Of a stretch of 64,000 bases of DNA, positions 37,312 through 46,934 are shown in pieces. Source of the stretch: Bradyrhizobium manausense. GTDB taxonomy: Bacteria; Pseudomonadota; Alphaproteobacteria; Rhizobiales; Xanthobacteraceae. Location of the stretch: NCBI RefSeq assembly GCF_018131105.1, contig NZ_JAFCJI010000001.1, forward strand, positions 2,728,001 through 2,792,000, given 5' to 3'. The first letter of the stretch is position 1. The number at the start of each line of letters is the position of its first letter. A program made the translations under genes and the position numbers. The notes under the pieces were generated by a model that worked only from the letters and a program-made list of their open reading frames with translations, was not told the origin of the DNA and did no database searches.

Positions 37312-38106
37312 CTACTTCCCGAACTCCTCCCGCATCTTCGCCTGGATCTTGGCCATGCCGCCGATCCAGCGGTCGTAATTCTCGGTCTTCTTGCGCATGT
37401 AGCCGAGCACCTGGGGGTGCGGCAGGATCAAAAAGGTCTCCTGCTCGAGGCCGGCGAGCACGTCCTTCGCGACCTGCTCCGGCGTGAGGTCGCCGTCGCC
37501 GGATTGCGGGCCCTTCGGGATCGAGCGCAGCATGTTGGTGTCGACGCCCTGCGGGCAGAGGATCGAGACCTTGATGTTGTCGGCCTTGTGCGAGATCGCG
37601 AGGTTCTCGGCAAAGCCGACCGCGGCGTGCTTGGTGGTGGAATAGGCGGGGCTGCCGACCTGCGACAACAGGCCTGCGGCCGAGATCGTGTTGAGGAAAT
37701 AGCCGCCGCCGCGCCTCTTCATGCGGGGGATGAGATGCCGCGCCGCATAGACATGCGCCATGACATGGATCGCCCAGCTGCGCTGCCATGGCTCATCGGA
37801 GGCGCCGCCCGCATTGACCGACATCGGATCGAAGCCGCCGCCGATGCCGGCATTGGAGCAGAACAATGCGATCGGGCCGAACTGTCGCTCGGTCTCCTCG
37901 ATGACGTGAGAAATATCCTTTTCCTGTGCGACGTCGCATTTGAAGGCGGCACCATCGACCGTCGCGGCGACCGCCCTTGCATTGGCCGCGTCCATGTCTG
38001 CGACCACGACCTTGGCCGCGCCAGCCTTGTGAAAGGCCTCGCACAGCGCCTTGCCGATTCCGTTTGCGCCGCCCGTGACGACCACGACCTTGCCGGTCAC
38101 CTGCAT
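37312..38106 (-). CDS. Short-chain dehydrogenase/reductase
   Basis: The 264-residue product is a classical SDR. The TGGANGIG nucleotide-binding motif is at residues 11-18, ADMDAANARA follows where NAD preference is set (Asp after the second beta strand), CSNAGIGGGF comes next, and YSTTK with Y155 and K159 forms the catalytic site. The C-terminal extension (after about 225) is helical. The substrate is unknown. It is convergent with the benzoylformate decarboxylase gene and on the same strand as, but 55 bases downstream of, the hemolysin III gene. Confidence 0.92.
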   Translation of the reverse strand: MQVTGKVVVVTGGANGIGKALCEAFHKAGAAKVVVADMDAANARAVAATVDGAAFKCDVAQEKDISHVIEETERQFGPIALFCSNAGIGGGFDPMSVNAGGASDEPWQRSWAIHVMAHVYAARHLIPRMKRRGGGYFLNTISAAGLLSQVGSPAYSTTKHAAVGFAENLAISHKADNIKVSILCPQGVDTNMLRSIPKGPQSGDGDLTPEQVAKDVLAGLEQETFLILPHPQVLGYMRKKTENYDRWIGGMAKIQAKMREEFGK

Positions 38107-38161
38107 GCGACGTCTCCTCTTGTCTTATACCGCGCCGCTTGTCTCGCTGCGCGGAAGCTGC

Positions 38162-38857
38162 TCAGCTCAACACGAGGTCGAGCACCGCGGTATAATGGCA
38201 TGCCGCGCCAGCCAAGACAAAGCCGTGCCAGATCGCATTCTGGAAGCGCAGCCGACGCCAGGCGTGGAAGATCACGCCAAAACTGTAGAGCAGTCCGCCG
38301 GCAAGGATGAACCCCAGCGCCAGCGCGGGCAACGCCCTGACCACGGGTCCGTAGAGCATCACGCCGCTCCAGCCCATCGCGAGATAGATTCCGACCGCGA
38401 CACGGTCGAACCGCCCGGGACAGAGAAGCTTCAGCACGATGCCAAGGATAGCCACGCACCAGACGCCGGCGAGCAGCACCAGCGCGAAGACACTGTCCTT
38501 CACCTCCAGAATGAACGGCGTGTAGGTCGCCGCGATCAAGAGATAGATCGCGGAATGATCGAAGCGGCGCAGCAGCCATTTGGCGGGCGAGACCGGCCAG
38601 AGATTATAGGTCGCCGACAACACCAGCATCGACATCAGTCCGGCGACATAGACCGAGACACCGAGAACGTTGGTCGCATCGGCATAGACCGCCGTCAGCA
38701 CCACCAGCACGGTCGCGGCGATGATGCCGGCAAGCACACCGATGCCATGGACGATGCCGTCGGCGATCAGTTCGGCGCGATCGTAATTCCAGCCGATCGC
38801 GTCGGCGGCGGCGTGGACGGAATTGGATGCAAGTTGCTTCAATCTGAAGACGGTCAT
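38162..38857 (-). CDS. Hemolysin III family (PAQR-like) membrane protein
   Basis: The 231-residue product has seven predicted membrane helices and the metal-binding residues of the YqfA/hemolysin III family: IVHGIGVL near residue 36, RFDHSAIYLLIAATYTPF near 100, and the final H residues in HAWRRLRFQNAIWHGFV. Members resemble eukaryotic PAQR receptors; the bacterial role is unclear and the name does not prove haemolytic action. It stands between the SDR gene and the divergent ycjX gene. Confidence 0.9.
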   Translation of the reverse strand: MTVFRLKQLASNSVHAAADAIGWNYDRAELIADGIVHGIGVLAGIIAATVLVVLTAVYADATNVLGVSVYVAGLMSMLVLSATYNLWPVSPAKWLLRRFDHSAIYLLIAATYTPFILEVKDSVFALVLLAGVWCVAILGIVLKLLCPGRFDRVAVGIYLAMGWSGVMLYGPVVRALPALALGFILAGGLLYSFGVIFHAWRRLRFQNAIWHGFVLAGAACHYTAVLDLVLS

Positions 38858-39036
38858 GGCAATCCGCTCAACGTGGCAATGCCCTCGTGCATGGGTCTGT
38901 CGGGACCGGCGCGTCGTTCAATCCGCTGATTTGCCGACAAAGGCGGTGGAAGTATGAAGCTTGATTTTCCTCACGCAATTGCCACTTTTGTGAACGGCTT
39001 CACTGTTCCGCCCGCCCCGGATTAAATCACGTTCAT

Positions 39037-40506
39037 ATGGCATTCAGTTTCCAGGATATGGTCGAGGAGGCGCGCCTGTCGGCCCGGGCGCTGATCGACT
39101 ATGGCGAGCACTTCTTCAACCCGACGGTGCGGCTTGGTGTCACCGGCCTGTCGCGGGCCGGTAAGACCGTATTCATCACCGCGCTGATCCACGGACTGAC
39201 GCGCGGCGGCCGGTTTCCGGTGTTCGAGGCCTATGCCTCGGGCCGGATCGCGCGGGCGCATCTGGCGCCGCAGCCTGATGACGCCGTGCCGCGCTTTTCC
39301 TATGAGAGCCATCTGCGCGCGCTGATCGAGGAGCGGCGCTGGCCGAGCTCGACCGTCGACATCAGCGAGCTGCGCCTCGTCATCGATTACCAGCGCCTGA
39401 ACGGCGCCGACCGCACACTGACGCTCGACATCGTCGACTATCCCGGCGAATGGCTGCTTGATTTGCCGCTGCTTCAGAAAAGCTACGAGCAATGGTCCGC
39501 CGAAAGCCTGGCGTTGTCACGCGAGGCGCCGCGCGCGCATCTTGCTGCGGACTGGCACGCGCATCTGGCGACACTCAAGCCCGAAGCCCGCGAGGACGAG
39601 CAGGCGACACTCACCGCCGCAAAGCTCTTCACCAGCTATTTGCGCGCCTGCCGCGACGAGCGGTTTGCCATGAGCCTGTTGCCGCCCGGCCGCTTCCTGA
39701 TGCCCGGCAGTCTCGCCGACACGCCGGCGCTCACCTTCGCACCGCTCGACGTGCCCCCAGGCGGACAGGCGCCGGAGGGATCGTTGTGGGCGATGATGGT
39801 GCGCCGTTATGAGGCGTACAAGGATGTCGTGGTACGGCCGTTCTTCCGCGATCATTTCGCCCGGCTCGATCGCCAGATCGTGCTCGCCGATGCGCTCGCC
39901 GCATTCAATTCGGGACCCGAGGCGCTGCACGATCTCGAAGCGGCGCTATCAGGAATTCTGGATTGCTTTCGCATCGGCCGCAGCACGTTTCTCTCCAGCC
40001 TGTTCCGGCCACGCATCGACCGCATCCTGTTCGCGGCGACCAAAGCGGACCATCTTCATCATTCCAGCCACGACCGGCTCGAGGCCGTGCTGCGCCGCGC
40101 GGTCACCCGCGCTGTCGCGCGCGCCGACGACACCGGCGCGCAGATCGATGTCGTCGCGCTCGCTGCCGTCCGCGCCACGCGCGAGGCTCAGGTTGCGCAT
40201 GGCCGCGACAAATTGCCCTCGATCCTGGGCACCCCGGCTGCCGGCGAAAGCGCGAACGGCGAGTTCTTTGACGGCACCACCGAGGTCGCAACCTTTCCGG
40301 GCGATCTGCCAGATGATCCCGAGCCGCTCTTTAACGGCACGGAGGCGTTCCGCGGGCTCTCCACCCAGGCCGCCGAGCGGAGCGATTTCCGCTTCCTGCG
40401 CTTCCGCCCGCCCAAGCTCGAACGCGAGGGAACGAACGAGCCCGCGTTGCCGCATATCCGCCTCGACCGTGCCTTGCAGTTCCTGATCGGAGACAAGCTC
40501 GCATGA
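39037..40506 (+). CDS. ycjX: YcjX-family P-loop NTPase
   Basis: The 489-residue product has a P-loop GLSRAGKT at 37-44 and the YcjX/DUF463 signature of a GTPase-like fold (IDYGEHFFNPTVRLGVTGL, DYPGEWLLDLPLL). YcjX proteins partner with the YcjF membrane protein and are stress-linked in enterobacteria. The stop overlaps the next start by ATGA, so the two are translationally coupled. The start at 39037 is just after a GC-rich divergent region that also serves the hemolysin III gene. Confidence 0.92.
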   Translation: MAFSFQDMVEEARLSARALIDYGEHFFNPTVRLGVTGLSRAGKTVFITALIHGLTRGGRFPVFEAYASGRIARAHLAPQPDDAVPRFSYESHLRALIEERRWPSSTVDISELRLVIDYQRLNGADRTLTLDIVDYPGEWLLDLPLLQKSYEQWSAESLALSREAPRAHLAADWHAHLATLKPEAREDEQATLTAAKLFTSYLRACRDERFAMSLLPPGRFLMPGSLADTPALTFAPLDVPPGGQAPEGSLWAMMVRRYEAYKDVVVRPFFRDHFARLDRQIVLADALAAFNSGPEALHDLEAALSGILDCFRIGRSTFLSSLFRPRIDRILFAATKADHLHHSSHDRLEAVLRRAVTRAVARADDTGAQIDVVALAAVRATREAQVAHGRDKLPSILGTPAAGESANGEFFDGTTEVATFPGDLPDDPEPLFNGTEAFRGLSTQAAERSDFRFLRFRPPKLEREGTNEPALPHIRLDRALQFLIGDKLA

Positions 40507-41531
40507 ACGACCGATCCCAACAGCGGCGGCCGGCAACGTTCCGGCTCGACAATCCCGATGTCGTCGTGACCGAAGCCGACGAAACCAGCCGGCTCAGCCG
40601 CGCCACCATTCAGATCACGCCGGAACACGATCCTCAGGCGCTGCCGGCGCCGATTGAAACAGCGCTCCCCGCACGGCGCGGCTTTCCCTGGGGCGCGCTG
40701 TTCTGGTCCGGCGTTGCCGGCCTGACGCTGCTCGGCACCGGGCTCGGCGTCGTGCATCTGATCGAGGATCTGTTTGCGCGCAGCGAGAGCCTCGGCTTCG
40801 TCGGGCTCGCACTCGCCCTGGTCACCACGCTGGCGCTCGCAGTCGTGATCGGGCGCGAGGCGTTTGGCCTCGCACGCCTCGCGACGATCGAGAAGCTGCA
40901 TCGGCGGGCCGCCGAGGTACTCGCCAGCGATGATCGCAAGGAGAGCCGCGCCATCGTGCAGGACCTGATCGCGATCGCGCACCAGAACCCGCAGCTCGCG
41001 CGCGCCCGTGCCGCGCTCGAAAGCCACACCGGCGAGATCATCGACGGCGCCGACATGATCCGGCTCGCCGAGCGCGAATTGATGTCGCCGCTGGATGCGG
41101 AGGCGCGGCGGCTAGTGTCGTCGGCCGCGCAGCGGGTCTCGATCGTCACGGCAGTGTCGCCGCGCGCGCTGTTCGACGTGCTGTTCGTGTTCGTGGCTTC
41201 GCTGCGCCTGATCCGCCAGCTCGCCCGCCTCTATGGCGGCCGCCCCGGCGCGCTCGGCATGATCCGCCTGCTCCGCCACGTCATCGCCCATCTCGCCATC
41301 ACCGGCGGCATGGCCGCGAGCGACAGCCTGGTGCAGCAGATGCTCGGGCACGGGATTGCAGCAAAGCTGTCGCAGCGGCTGGGTGAAGGCATGCTCAACG
41401 GACTGCTGACGGCGCGGCTTGGACTGGCCGCGATCGACGTCACCAGGCCGCTGCCGTTCGCAGCCCTGCCGCCGCCAAAACTGTCGGATCTCGCAACGGA
41501 TCTGCTGCGGAAGAAAGAAGAAGAGGAGTAA
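40503..41531 (+). CDS. ycjF: YcjF-like membrane protein (DUF697/TIGR01620)
   Basis: The 342-residue product has a polar N-terminal part (about 1-60), two membrane helices (about 65-85 and 98-118), a coiled linker, and a DUF697 domain (about 210-330) with VTAVSPRALFDVLFVFV and LYGGRPGALGMIRLLRHV. It is the usual partner of YcjX and overlaps that gene by four bases. A family A repeat follows 25 bases after the stop. Confidence 0.88.
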   Translation: MNDRSQQRRPATFRLDNPDVVVTEADETSRLSRATIQITPEHDPQALPAPIETALPARRGFPWGALFWSGVAGLTLLGTGLGVVHLIEDLFARSESLGFVGLALALVTTLALAVVIGREAFGLARLATIEKLHRRAAEVLASDDRKESRAIVQDLIAIAHQNPQLARARAALESHTGEIIDGADMIRLAERELMSPLDAEARRLVSSAAQRVSIVTAVSPRALFDVLFVFVASLRLIRQLARLYGGRPGALGMIRLLRHVIAHLAITGGMAASDSLVQQMLGHGIAAKLSQRLGEGMLNGLLTARLGLAAIDVTRPLPFAALPPPKLSDLATDLLRKKEEEE

Positions 41532-41555
41532 TCCTACGTGCGACACGCTTGCTGC

Positions 41556-41700
41556 ACCCTCTCCCCTTGTGGGAGAGGGTGGCTCGCCGCAAAGCGGCGA
41601 GACGGGTGAGGGGTATCTCTCCGCGCACGCAGATTCTGCTGTGCGGATAGATACCCCTCATCCGGCGCTTCGCGCCACCTTCTCCCGCAAGGGGAGAAGG
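41556..41700. repeat. Palindromic intergenic repeat, family A
   Basis: The element opens with ACCCTCTCCCCTTGTGGGAG and closes with CTTCTCCCGCAAGGGGAGAAGG, with inner hairpins around GCTCGCCGCAAAGCGGCGAG and TACCCCTCATCC. It is a close copy of the one at 24818 and lies between two convergent genes. Confidence 0.9.
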
Positions 41701-41713
41701 AAGAGGAGCCGCG

Positions 41714-43348
41714 CTAGGTGAGCGAGCGCTTCTCGAACTTGCCGGCCAGCACGCGCCACTGGAACAGCGGCGAGTCCTTTGGCGGGGAGAGCTCGGGGGT
41801 CCATCCGGTCAGCTTGTCGAGCGTGTAGGTATCGATCAGGACGCCGCGCCAGCGACGCTCGACCTGGCCGAGCGGCTCGCGCGTGGCGGGGATCTGCTCC
41901 CATAGCGGCGAATGATCGTCGGGCTGGCGACCGATATAGATGCCGGCGTGCCCCTCGATCCGGTCCATGCCTGGATCGCGGAAATCCTGGAAGCGGCCGC
42001 GCTCGTTGATTTCGACCACGGGCACCTTACCGCGGAACAGCCAGCGCATCATGGCGTAGGTGCGGTAATCCGTGGTCGCGATCCAGGTCGCGCCGGTCTC
42101 GTCCAGCGCGGCCTGTGCGCGCGCGGCGACCTGGTCGTAACCGGCCTCGGCGCCGATCGGATCCATCTTGCCGAGGAAATTCCAGGGTGCTGCGACATAA
42201 TAGAGGAACACGATCACGACGAAGGCGATCCCCGACACCAGCGCCGTGTTCACCCAGAAGATGCTCGAGCGGATCGTCCGCGCCGACCAGCCTTCTTTCG
42301 GCAGCATCACCAGGTTCACGGCGGCGGCGGCGAAGCCAACCGGCCACATGAACATCGGCCAGGTGTCGCCGACCCTGAGCGTCAGCGACTTGAGGAAGAA
42401 GTAGAGGAACGGCACCAGCACCGCCGTCGACAGCAGGATCGCAACCGGCTCGCGCGAGCGATAGCCGCGCCACGCCGTCATGACGAGGCCCGACAGCACC
42501 ACCGGCAGCATGACGAAGCCGACGAGGCCGAATTGCAGGCCGATATAGTCGCCGATGGTCCGCAGCGAGATGCCGTAATTGGCGGTGGCGCGGACGCCCT
42601 GGAATCGGAACGAGGCCCAATCGTGCTGCGCATTCCAGATCAGCACCGGCGAGAACGTTGCGATGGCGACCAATACCGCGAGATAAGGATAGGGGCTGCG
42701 CAGCCAGCGCCAGCGCCAATCCGGCACCAGCAGGAACGCGGCGACCGCAGGCGCAAACATGATCGCGGTGAATTTCGACAGCAGCGACAGGCCGGCGAAC
42801 AGCCCGGCCGCAAGCCACCAGCGGCCGTCGCCGCTTTGCACGAGCCGCACCAGCGACCACATCATCGCCACCGCGAACGGGATCATCACGACGTCGGGCG
42901 CGACCTTGGCCATCAACAGGCCGTAATAGAGCGCGGCCTCCGGCATCAGCACCGCGACCACGATCGCGCGCACATCGTGAGTGAGGCGGCGGACGATGTC
43001 GGCGAGCAACAGCTGCGTCACCAGCATCGCGACGATGCCGCCGAAGCGGACGCCGAGCACGGTGTCGCCGAAGATCGCGGTACCAAATCGGATGAGCCAG
43101 GCGATGCCGGGCGGATGATCGAGGAAACTGAGCGTCGTCTCTTTTGACCAGGTCCAGTAATAGGCCTCGTCGGTACGAAGCTCGATTGCGGAGGCGTAGA
43201 CGATACGCATCGCCGTCATCGCGGCGATCACCAGCACAGCCATGACGAGCAGCCGGCGCGAGGCGCCGTCGGGCTTTGCGGTGATGGCGGGAGCGATCGT
43301 CACGGCGGGCTTTTCCCTGACTTGGGAGGGGGAGTCAATGTGGGCCAC
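41714..43348 (-). CDS. Glycosyltransferase family 39/ArnT-like membrane protein
   Basis: The 544-residue product has about twelve membrane helices. Its first periplasmic loop has LRTDEAYYWTWSKETTLSFLDHPPGIAWL, the acidic motif of the PMT_2/ArnT superfamily where catalytic Asp/Glu bind the lipid-linked sugar. A C-terminal soluble domain (about 390-540) is periplasmic. Such enzymes transfer a sugar from a polyprenyl phosphate donor to lipid A or another acceptor. The specific sugar cannot be told. It is divergent from the cyclase gene. Confidence 0.88.
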   Translation of the reverse strand: MAHIDSPSQVREKPAVTIAPAITAKPDGASRRLLVMAVLVIAAMTAMRIVYASAIELRTDEAYYWTWSKETTLSFLDHPPGIAWLIRFGTAIFGDTVLGVRFGGIVAMLVTQLLLADIVRRLTHDVRAIVVAVLMPEAALYYGLLMAKVAPDVVMIPFAVAMMWSLVRLVQSGDGRWWLAAGLFAGLSLLSKFTAIMFAPAVAAFLLVPDWRWRWLRSPYPYLAVLVAIATFSPVLIWNAQHDWASFRFQGVRATANYGISLRTIGDYIGLQFGLVGFVMLPVVLSGLVMTAWRGYRSREPVAILLSTAVLVPFLYFFLKSLTLRVGDTWPMFMWPVGFAAAAVNLVMLPKEGWSARTIRSSIFWVNTALVSGIAFVVIVFLYYVAAPWNFLGKMDPIGAEAGYDQVAARAQAALDETGATWIATTDYRTYAMMRWLFRGKVPVVEINERGRFQDFRDPGMDRIEGHAGIYIGRQPDDHSPLWEQIPATREPLGQVERRWRGVLIDTYTLDKLTGWTPELSPPKDSPLFQWRVLAGKFEKRSLT

Positions 43349-43471
43349 CGTCGTCCCCCACGAGGCTTACCATTACGTAACCTTGCCGGTTATGTGATCC
43401 CGCAAGGCGTCTATCCGCGGAATTTAACTCTCCGCTGGCTGTTCTCATCAGTGAACTGATACAACCGAATC

Positions 43472-45208
43472 ATGGCCGCGACCGCCCTTTCACGACTGCC
43501 CGAACTGATCCGCTCGACCAGCGCGCGGCAGGTCCGGCTGGTCTGCGGCGTCATCCTGTTCTCTTACGTGGTCAGCCATTTCCTCAACCATGCGCTCGGC
43601 AATATCTCGGTCGATGCCATGCAGATCGGGGTCTATTACCACACGGTGTTCTGGCAGTTCCTGCCCGTCGCGATCGTGTTTTATGGCGCGGCCCTGACCC
43701 ATATGGGGCTCGGCGTCTACGCGCTGTATCAGCGCCGCCAGTTCCGCTGGCGGACGATCGAGCCGCTGCAACTCGTGCTGGGACTGAGCATCCCCGCGCT
43801 GGTGATGGCGCATGTGATCGGCGTGCGGCTCGGCCAGACGCTGTATGGGCACGAGAAGCTCTATCCGCAGGAGCTCTATCTGTTCTTCGTCGTGGCGCCC
43901 GGCCGGCTCTGGACGATGACGATCCTGCTCATCATCGCCTGGGTGCACGGCTGTATAGGCATCTTTTTCTGGCTCCGGCTGAAACCGTTCTTCACCCGCG
44001 CGGCGCCGTATTTGCTGGCAGCCGCCGTGCTGATCCCGACGCTGGCGCTGCTCGGCATCTACCAGGGTGGCCGCAGCGTCGCCGCCGAAAGCGATGACGG
44101 CGAGTGGCGCACGCATAATTTCACGCAAACTCAGGTCGGCACCGTCGCGGAAGCCGATACGCTCGATCGCATCACCGGCGCCCTCACCATCAGCTACATC
44201 GCCCTGCTCGGCCTGGTTCTGCTCGGACGCGGCGTGCGCGGCTGGCGCGAGCGGCGTGGCGGCATGATCGCGCTGTCCTACGGCAACGGCAAGACGGTGC
44301 GGGTGCCCAAGGGGCTGTCGGTGCTGGAAGCGAGCCTGCGCCACAACGTGCCGCATGCCAGCGTCTGCGGCGGCCGCGCCCGCTGCTCGACCTGCCGCAT
44401 CCGCATCATCGGCGATCACGACGCCTTGCCCGCGCCGTCGCAGCGCGAGGCGTTCGTGCTGGCCCGCGTCGGCACCGCCGATCCCTCGATCCGGCTGGCC
44501 TGCCAGTTGCGGCCGAACGCCGATCTCTCCTTATTCCAGCTGTTCATGCCGCACATGCTGTCCGCCAATGCGCATGCGTCCTCGCCGGCGAGAATCGGCC
44601 AGGAGCGCTATCTCGTCAGCCTGTTCGTGGACATGCGCGGATCGACCCAGCTTGCCGAGAAGCGGCTGCCGTTCGACACCGTCTTCATCGTCAACCGTTT
44701 CCTCGGTGCGGTGTCGCAGGCCGTGATCGAGAATGGCGGCCAGCCGAACCAGTTCGTCGGCGACGGCATGCTGGCGCTGTTCGGTCTCGCCAGCGATCCG
44801 AAGGAAGCCTGCCGGCAGGCGCTGAAGGCGGTGGCCGGCATCGCGACCCATGTGGACGAGCTCAACGAACTCCTGAGCCACGACCTGCGCCAGCCGATCC
44901 GCTTCGGCATCGGCGTCCACGGCGGTGAGGTCATCATCGGCGACATCGGCTACCGCGACCATATCGTCTTCACTGCGCTCGGCGATGCCGTGAACGTCGC
45001 CGCCCGCCTCCAGGACATGACCAAGACGCTGGCCTGCGAGGCCATCGTCTCTGAGGAGGTCCGCCGCACGGCCGGCCTTCACGAGGATGCGCTGCCGAAG
45101 CAGGAGGTCGCGATCCGCGGCCGCGACGAGCCGATGGTCGTGCGCGTCATCACCGACACCAGGACATTGTCCGCCCTCATCGCCGGCAAAGAGCGCGTCG
45201 CGGCGTAA
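43472..45208 (+). CDS. Membrane-anchored 2Fe-2S ferredoxin/adenylate cyclase fusion
   Basis: The 578-residue product joins three parts. A membrane domain with six helices (about 20-255) has histidines such as VVSHFLNHALG and VMAHVIGV, recalling cytochrome b anchor subunits. A ferredoxin domain (about 265-350) has C299, C305, C308 and C344, the C-x5-C-x2-C-x35-C pattern of 2Fe-2S clusters. A class III cyclase domain (about 378-560) has metal Asp residues D387 and D431 and NVAARLQ as the transition-state motif. A haem or quinone in the membrane part could feed electrons to the cluster, making cyclase output redox-sensitive (inference). It is divergent from the GT39-type gene. Confidence 0.9.
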   Translation: MAATALSRLPELIRSTSARQVRLVCGVILFSYVVSHFLNHALGNISVDAMQIGVYYHTVFWQFLPVAIVFYGAALTHMGLGVYALYQRRQFRWRTIEPLQLVLGLSIPALVMAHVIGVRLGQTLYGHEKLYPQELYLFFVVAPGRLWTMTILLIIAWVHGCIGIFFWLRLKPFFTRAAPYLLAAAVLIPTLALLGIYQGGRSVAAESDDGEWRTHNFTQTQVGTVAEADTLDRITGALTISYIALLGLVLLGRGVRGWRERRGGMIALSYGNGKTVRVPKGLSVLEASLRHNVPHASVCGGRARCSTCRIRIIGDHDALPAPSQREAFVLARVGTADPSIRLACQLRPNADLSLFQLFMPHMLSANAHASSPARIGQERYLVSLFVDMRGSTQLAEKRLPFDTVFIVNRFLGAVSQAVIENGGQPNQFVGDGMLALFGLASDPKEACRQALKAVAGIATHVDELNELLSHDLRQPIRFGIGVHGGEVIIGDIGYRDHIVFTALGDAVNVAARLQDMTKTLACEAIVSEEVRRTAGLHEDALPKQEVAIRGRDEPMVVRVITDTRTLSALIAGKERVAA

Positions 45209-45230
45209 GCAGGGAGCCACGCGCAAGGCG

Positions 45231-45262
45231 CGCTCCCTCTCCGCTTGCGGGAGAGGTGAGGG
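45231..45262. repeat. Half copy of palindromic repeat family A
   Basis: The sequence CCTCTCCGCTTGCGGGAGAGG followed by TGAGGG matches the left end of the family A elements. It starts 23 bases after the cyclase stop and can form a stem of about 7 bases, so it may act as a terminator. Confidence 0.7.
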
Positions 45263-45413
45263 AATCATTCCACGTAACACCGGCCTGTTGCAGCGCAACG
45301 GCATGGGTTTGCTGCGAAAGCACGAATTGACTTCAGCCAAATGGTTGAGACAGATGTGCGCAGGTCTCGCGGTGATGACCGCGAGCCAACGAAAAGCTCC
45401 GGGAGGAGACACC

Positions 45414-46613
45414 ATGTTCGACCGACGCGACCTGCTCAAAGGAGCGGGCCTTGCCGCTATGGCGGCCACCCTGAATTCCACCAAAGCCCTGGCACTCGAC
45501 ACCGTCACCCTGCCCATCGGCAATGGCGAACGGCCGCTGGTGAAGTATCCGCAGAAGCGGCCGTTGATCGGGCTCACCAGCCGGCCGCCGCAGCTCGAGA
45601 CGCCGTTTGCGGTGTTCAACGACGGTCCGATCACGCCGAACAATGCATTCTTCGTGCGCTATCACCTCGCCGACCTCCCCTACAATCTCGATCCCGACAA
45701 GTTCACGCTCGAGATCAAGGGCAAGGTCGACAAGCCGCTGAAGCTGTCGCTGAAGGACATCCGCAAGATGAAGGCGACCGAGATCGTCGCCGTCAACCAG
45801 TGCTCCGGCAACAGCCGCGGTTTCTTCGAACCACGCGTCGCCGGCGGTCAGCTCGCCAATGGCGCGATGGGCAATGCGCGCTGGCGCGGCGTGCCGCTGA
45901 AGGCGGTGCTGGAGATGGCGGGGGTGCAGGCCGGCGCCAAGCAGGTCGTGTTCGGCGGCATGGACGGCCCGGTCAGCGACAAGACGCCCGACTTCGCCAA
46001 GGCGCTCGACCTCGCCCATGCCACCGATGGCGAGGTGATGCTGGCCTACGGCATGAACGGCGAGGATTTGCCGTTCCTCAACGGCTTCCCGCTGCGCCTG
46101 ATCGTTCCAGGCTATTACGGCACCTACTGGGTCAAGCATCTCAACGAGATCACCGTCGTCGATACCGTCTATGACGGCTTCTGGATGAAGTCGGCCTATC
46201 GTATTCCAGACACGCCGGACAATTCGATCGCGCCCGGCACCGCGCCGAAGGCGACGATCCCGATCAACCGCTTCACCATCCGCTCGTTCATCACCAGCGT
46301 GACTGATGGTGCCAAGCTGAAGGCGGGCCGCACGACGCTGCGCGGCTTCGCCTTCGACAGCGGCAAGGGCATCAAGGACGTCTCGGTCTCGACCGATGGC
46401 GGCAAGACCTGGACTTCCGCCAAGCTCGGCAAGGATCTCGGCAACTATTCGTTCCGCGAATGGAAGCTGCCGGTGAAGCTTGCGTCCGGGCAGATCGAAC
46501 TCAAGGTCCGCGCCACCAGCAATTCCGGCGAGACGCAGCCGGACACGCCGCGCTGGAACCCGGCGGGCTATCTGCGCAACGTCGTCGAAACCGTCCGCGT
46601 CAGCGTGGCCTGA
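45414..46613 (+). CDS. sorA: Sulfite dehydrogenase molybdopterin subunit (SorA-like)
   Basis: The 399-residue product starts with a Tat signal (RRDLLKG at 4-10, followed by a hydrophobic stretch). It carries the sulfite-oxidase fold with the molybdenum-ligating cysteine C130 in VNQCSGNSRGFF and a C-terminal dimerisation domain. The sequence matches periplasmic SorA, which oxidises sulfite to sulfate and passes electrons to the cytochrome SorB encoded right after it. ATG at 45414 follows GGGAGGAG; the frame opens further upstream but lacks a site there. Confidence 0.93.
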   Translation: MFDRRDLLKGAGLAAMAATLNSTKALALDTVTLPIGNGERPLVKYPQKRPLIGLTSRPPQLETPFAVFNDGPITPNNAFFVRYHLADLPYNLDPDKFTLEIKGKVDKPLKLSLKDIRKMKATEIVAVNQCSGNSRGFFEPRVAGGQLANGAMGNARWRGVPLKAVLEMAGVQAGAKQVVFGGMDGPVSDKTPDFAKALDLAHATDGEVMLAYGMNGEDLPFLNGFPLRLIVPGYYGTYWVKHLNEITVVDTVYDGFWMKSAYRIPDTPDNSIAPGTAPKATIPINRFTIRSFITSVTDGAKLKAGRTTLRGFAFDSGKGIKDVSVSTDGGKTWTSAKLGKDLGNYSFREWKLPVKLASGQIELKVRATSNSGETQPDTPRWNPAGYLRNVVETVRVSVA

Positions 46614-46625
46614 GGGAGAATGATC

Positions 46626-46934
46626 ATGCAGCGCACCGTTCTCCTCGCCATCCCGCTTGCCGTCGCCGCGCTGATGGGGTCGGCCCTTGCCGCGCCGGTC
46701 AACTACAAGACGCCGGATGAGACAGCAGCCTTCAAGCCCGGGCCCAATCTCGAGGTCGTGCAGGGCAATTGCGCCGCCTGCCACTCGTCCGACTACATCG
46801 CCACGCAGCCGCCGATGAAGGACAAGAAAGCGTTCTGGCAGGCCGAGGTGACCAAGATGATCAAGGTCTATGGTGCGCCGATCGATGATGCCGACGTCTC
46901 CAAGATCGTGGACTATCTGGCCGCGACTTATTGA
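46626..46934 (+). CDS. sorB: Sulfite dehydrogenase cytochrome c subunit (SorB-like)
   Basis: The 102-residue product has a signal peptide (residues 1-23), a single c-type haem site CAACH (C49, C52, H53) and a probable Met ligand (PPM near residue 64). It is the expected electron acceptor of SorA in the periplasm. The second ATG (46626) is preferred because GGGAG lies 7 bases upstream; the first (46620) is almost on top of it. It starts 12 bases after the sorA stop. Confidence 0.92.
   Translation: MQRTVLLAIPLAVAALMGSALAAPVNYKTPDETAAFKPGPNLEVVQGNCAACHSSDYIATQPPMKDKKAFWQAEVTKMIKVYGAPIDDADVSKIVDYLAATY

Noticed and set aside
41912..43147. A 411-codon plus-strand frame over the GT39-type gene
   Set aside because: Its His/Arg/Asp-rich translation has no membrane or domain features, while the minus strand encodes a multi-helix transferase.
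45087..45413. N-terminal extension of SorA by 109 codons
   Set aside because: The extension overlaps the end of the cyclase gene and a repeat, while a Tat signal and GGGAGGAG site mark the start at 45414.
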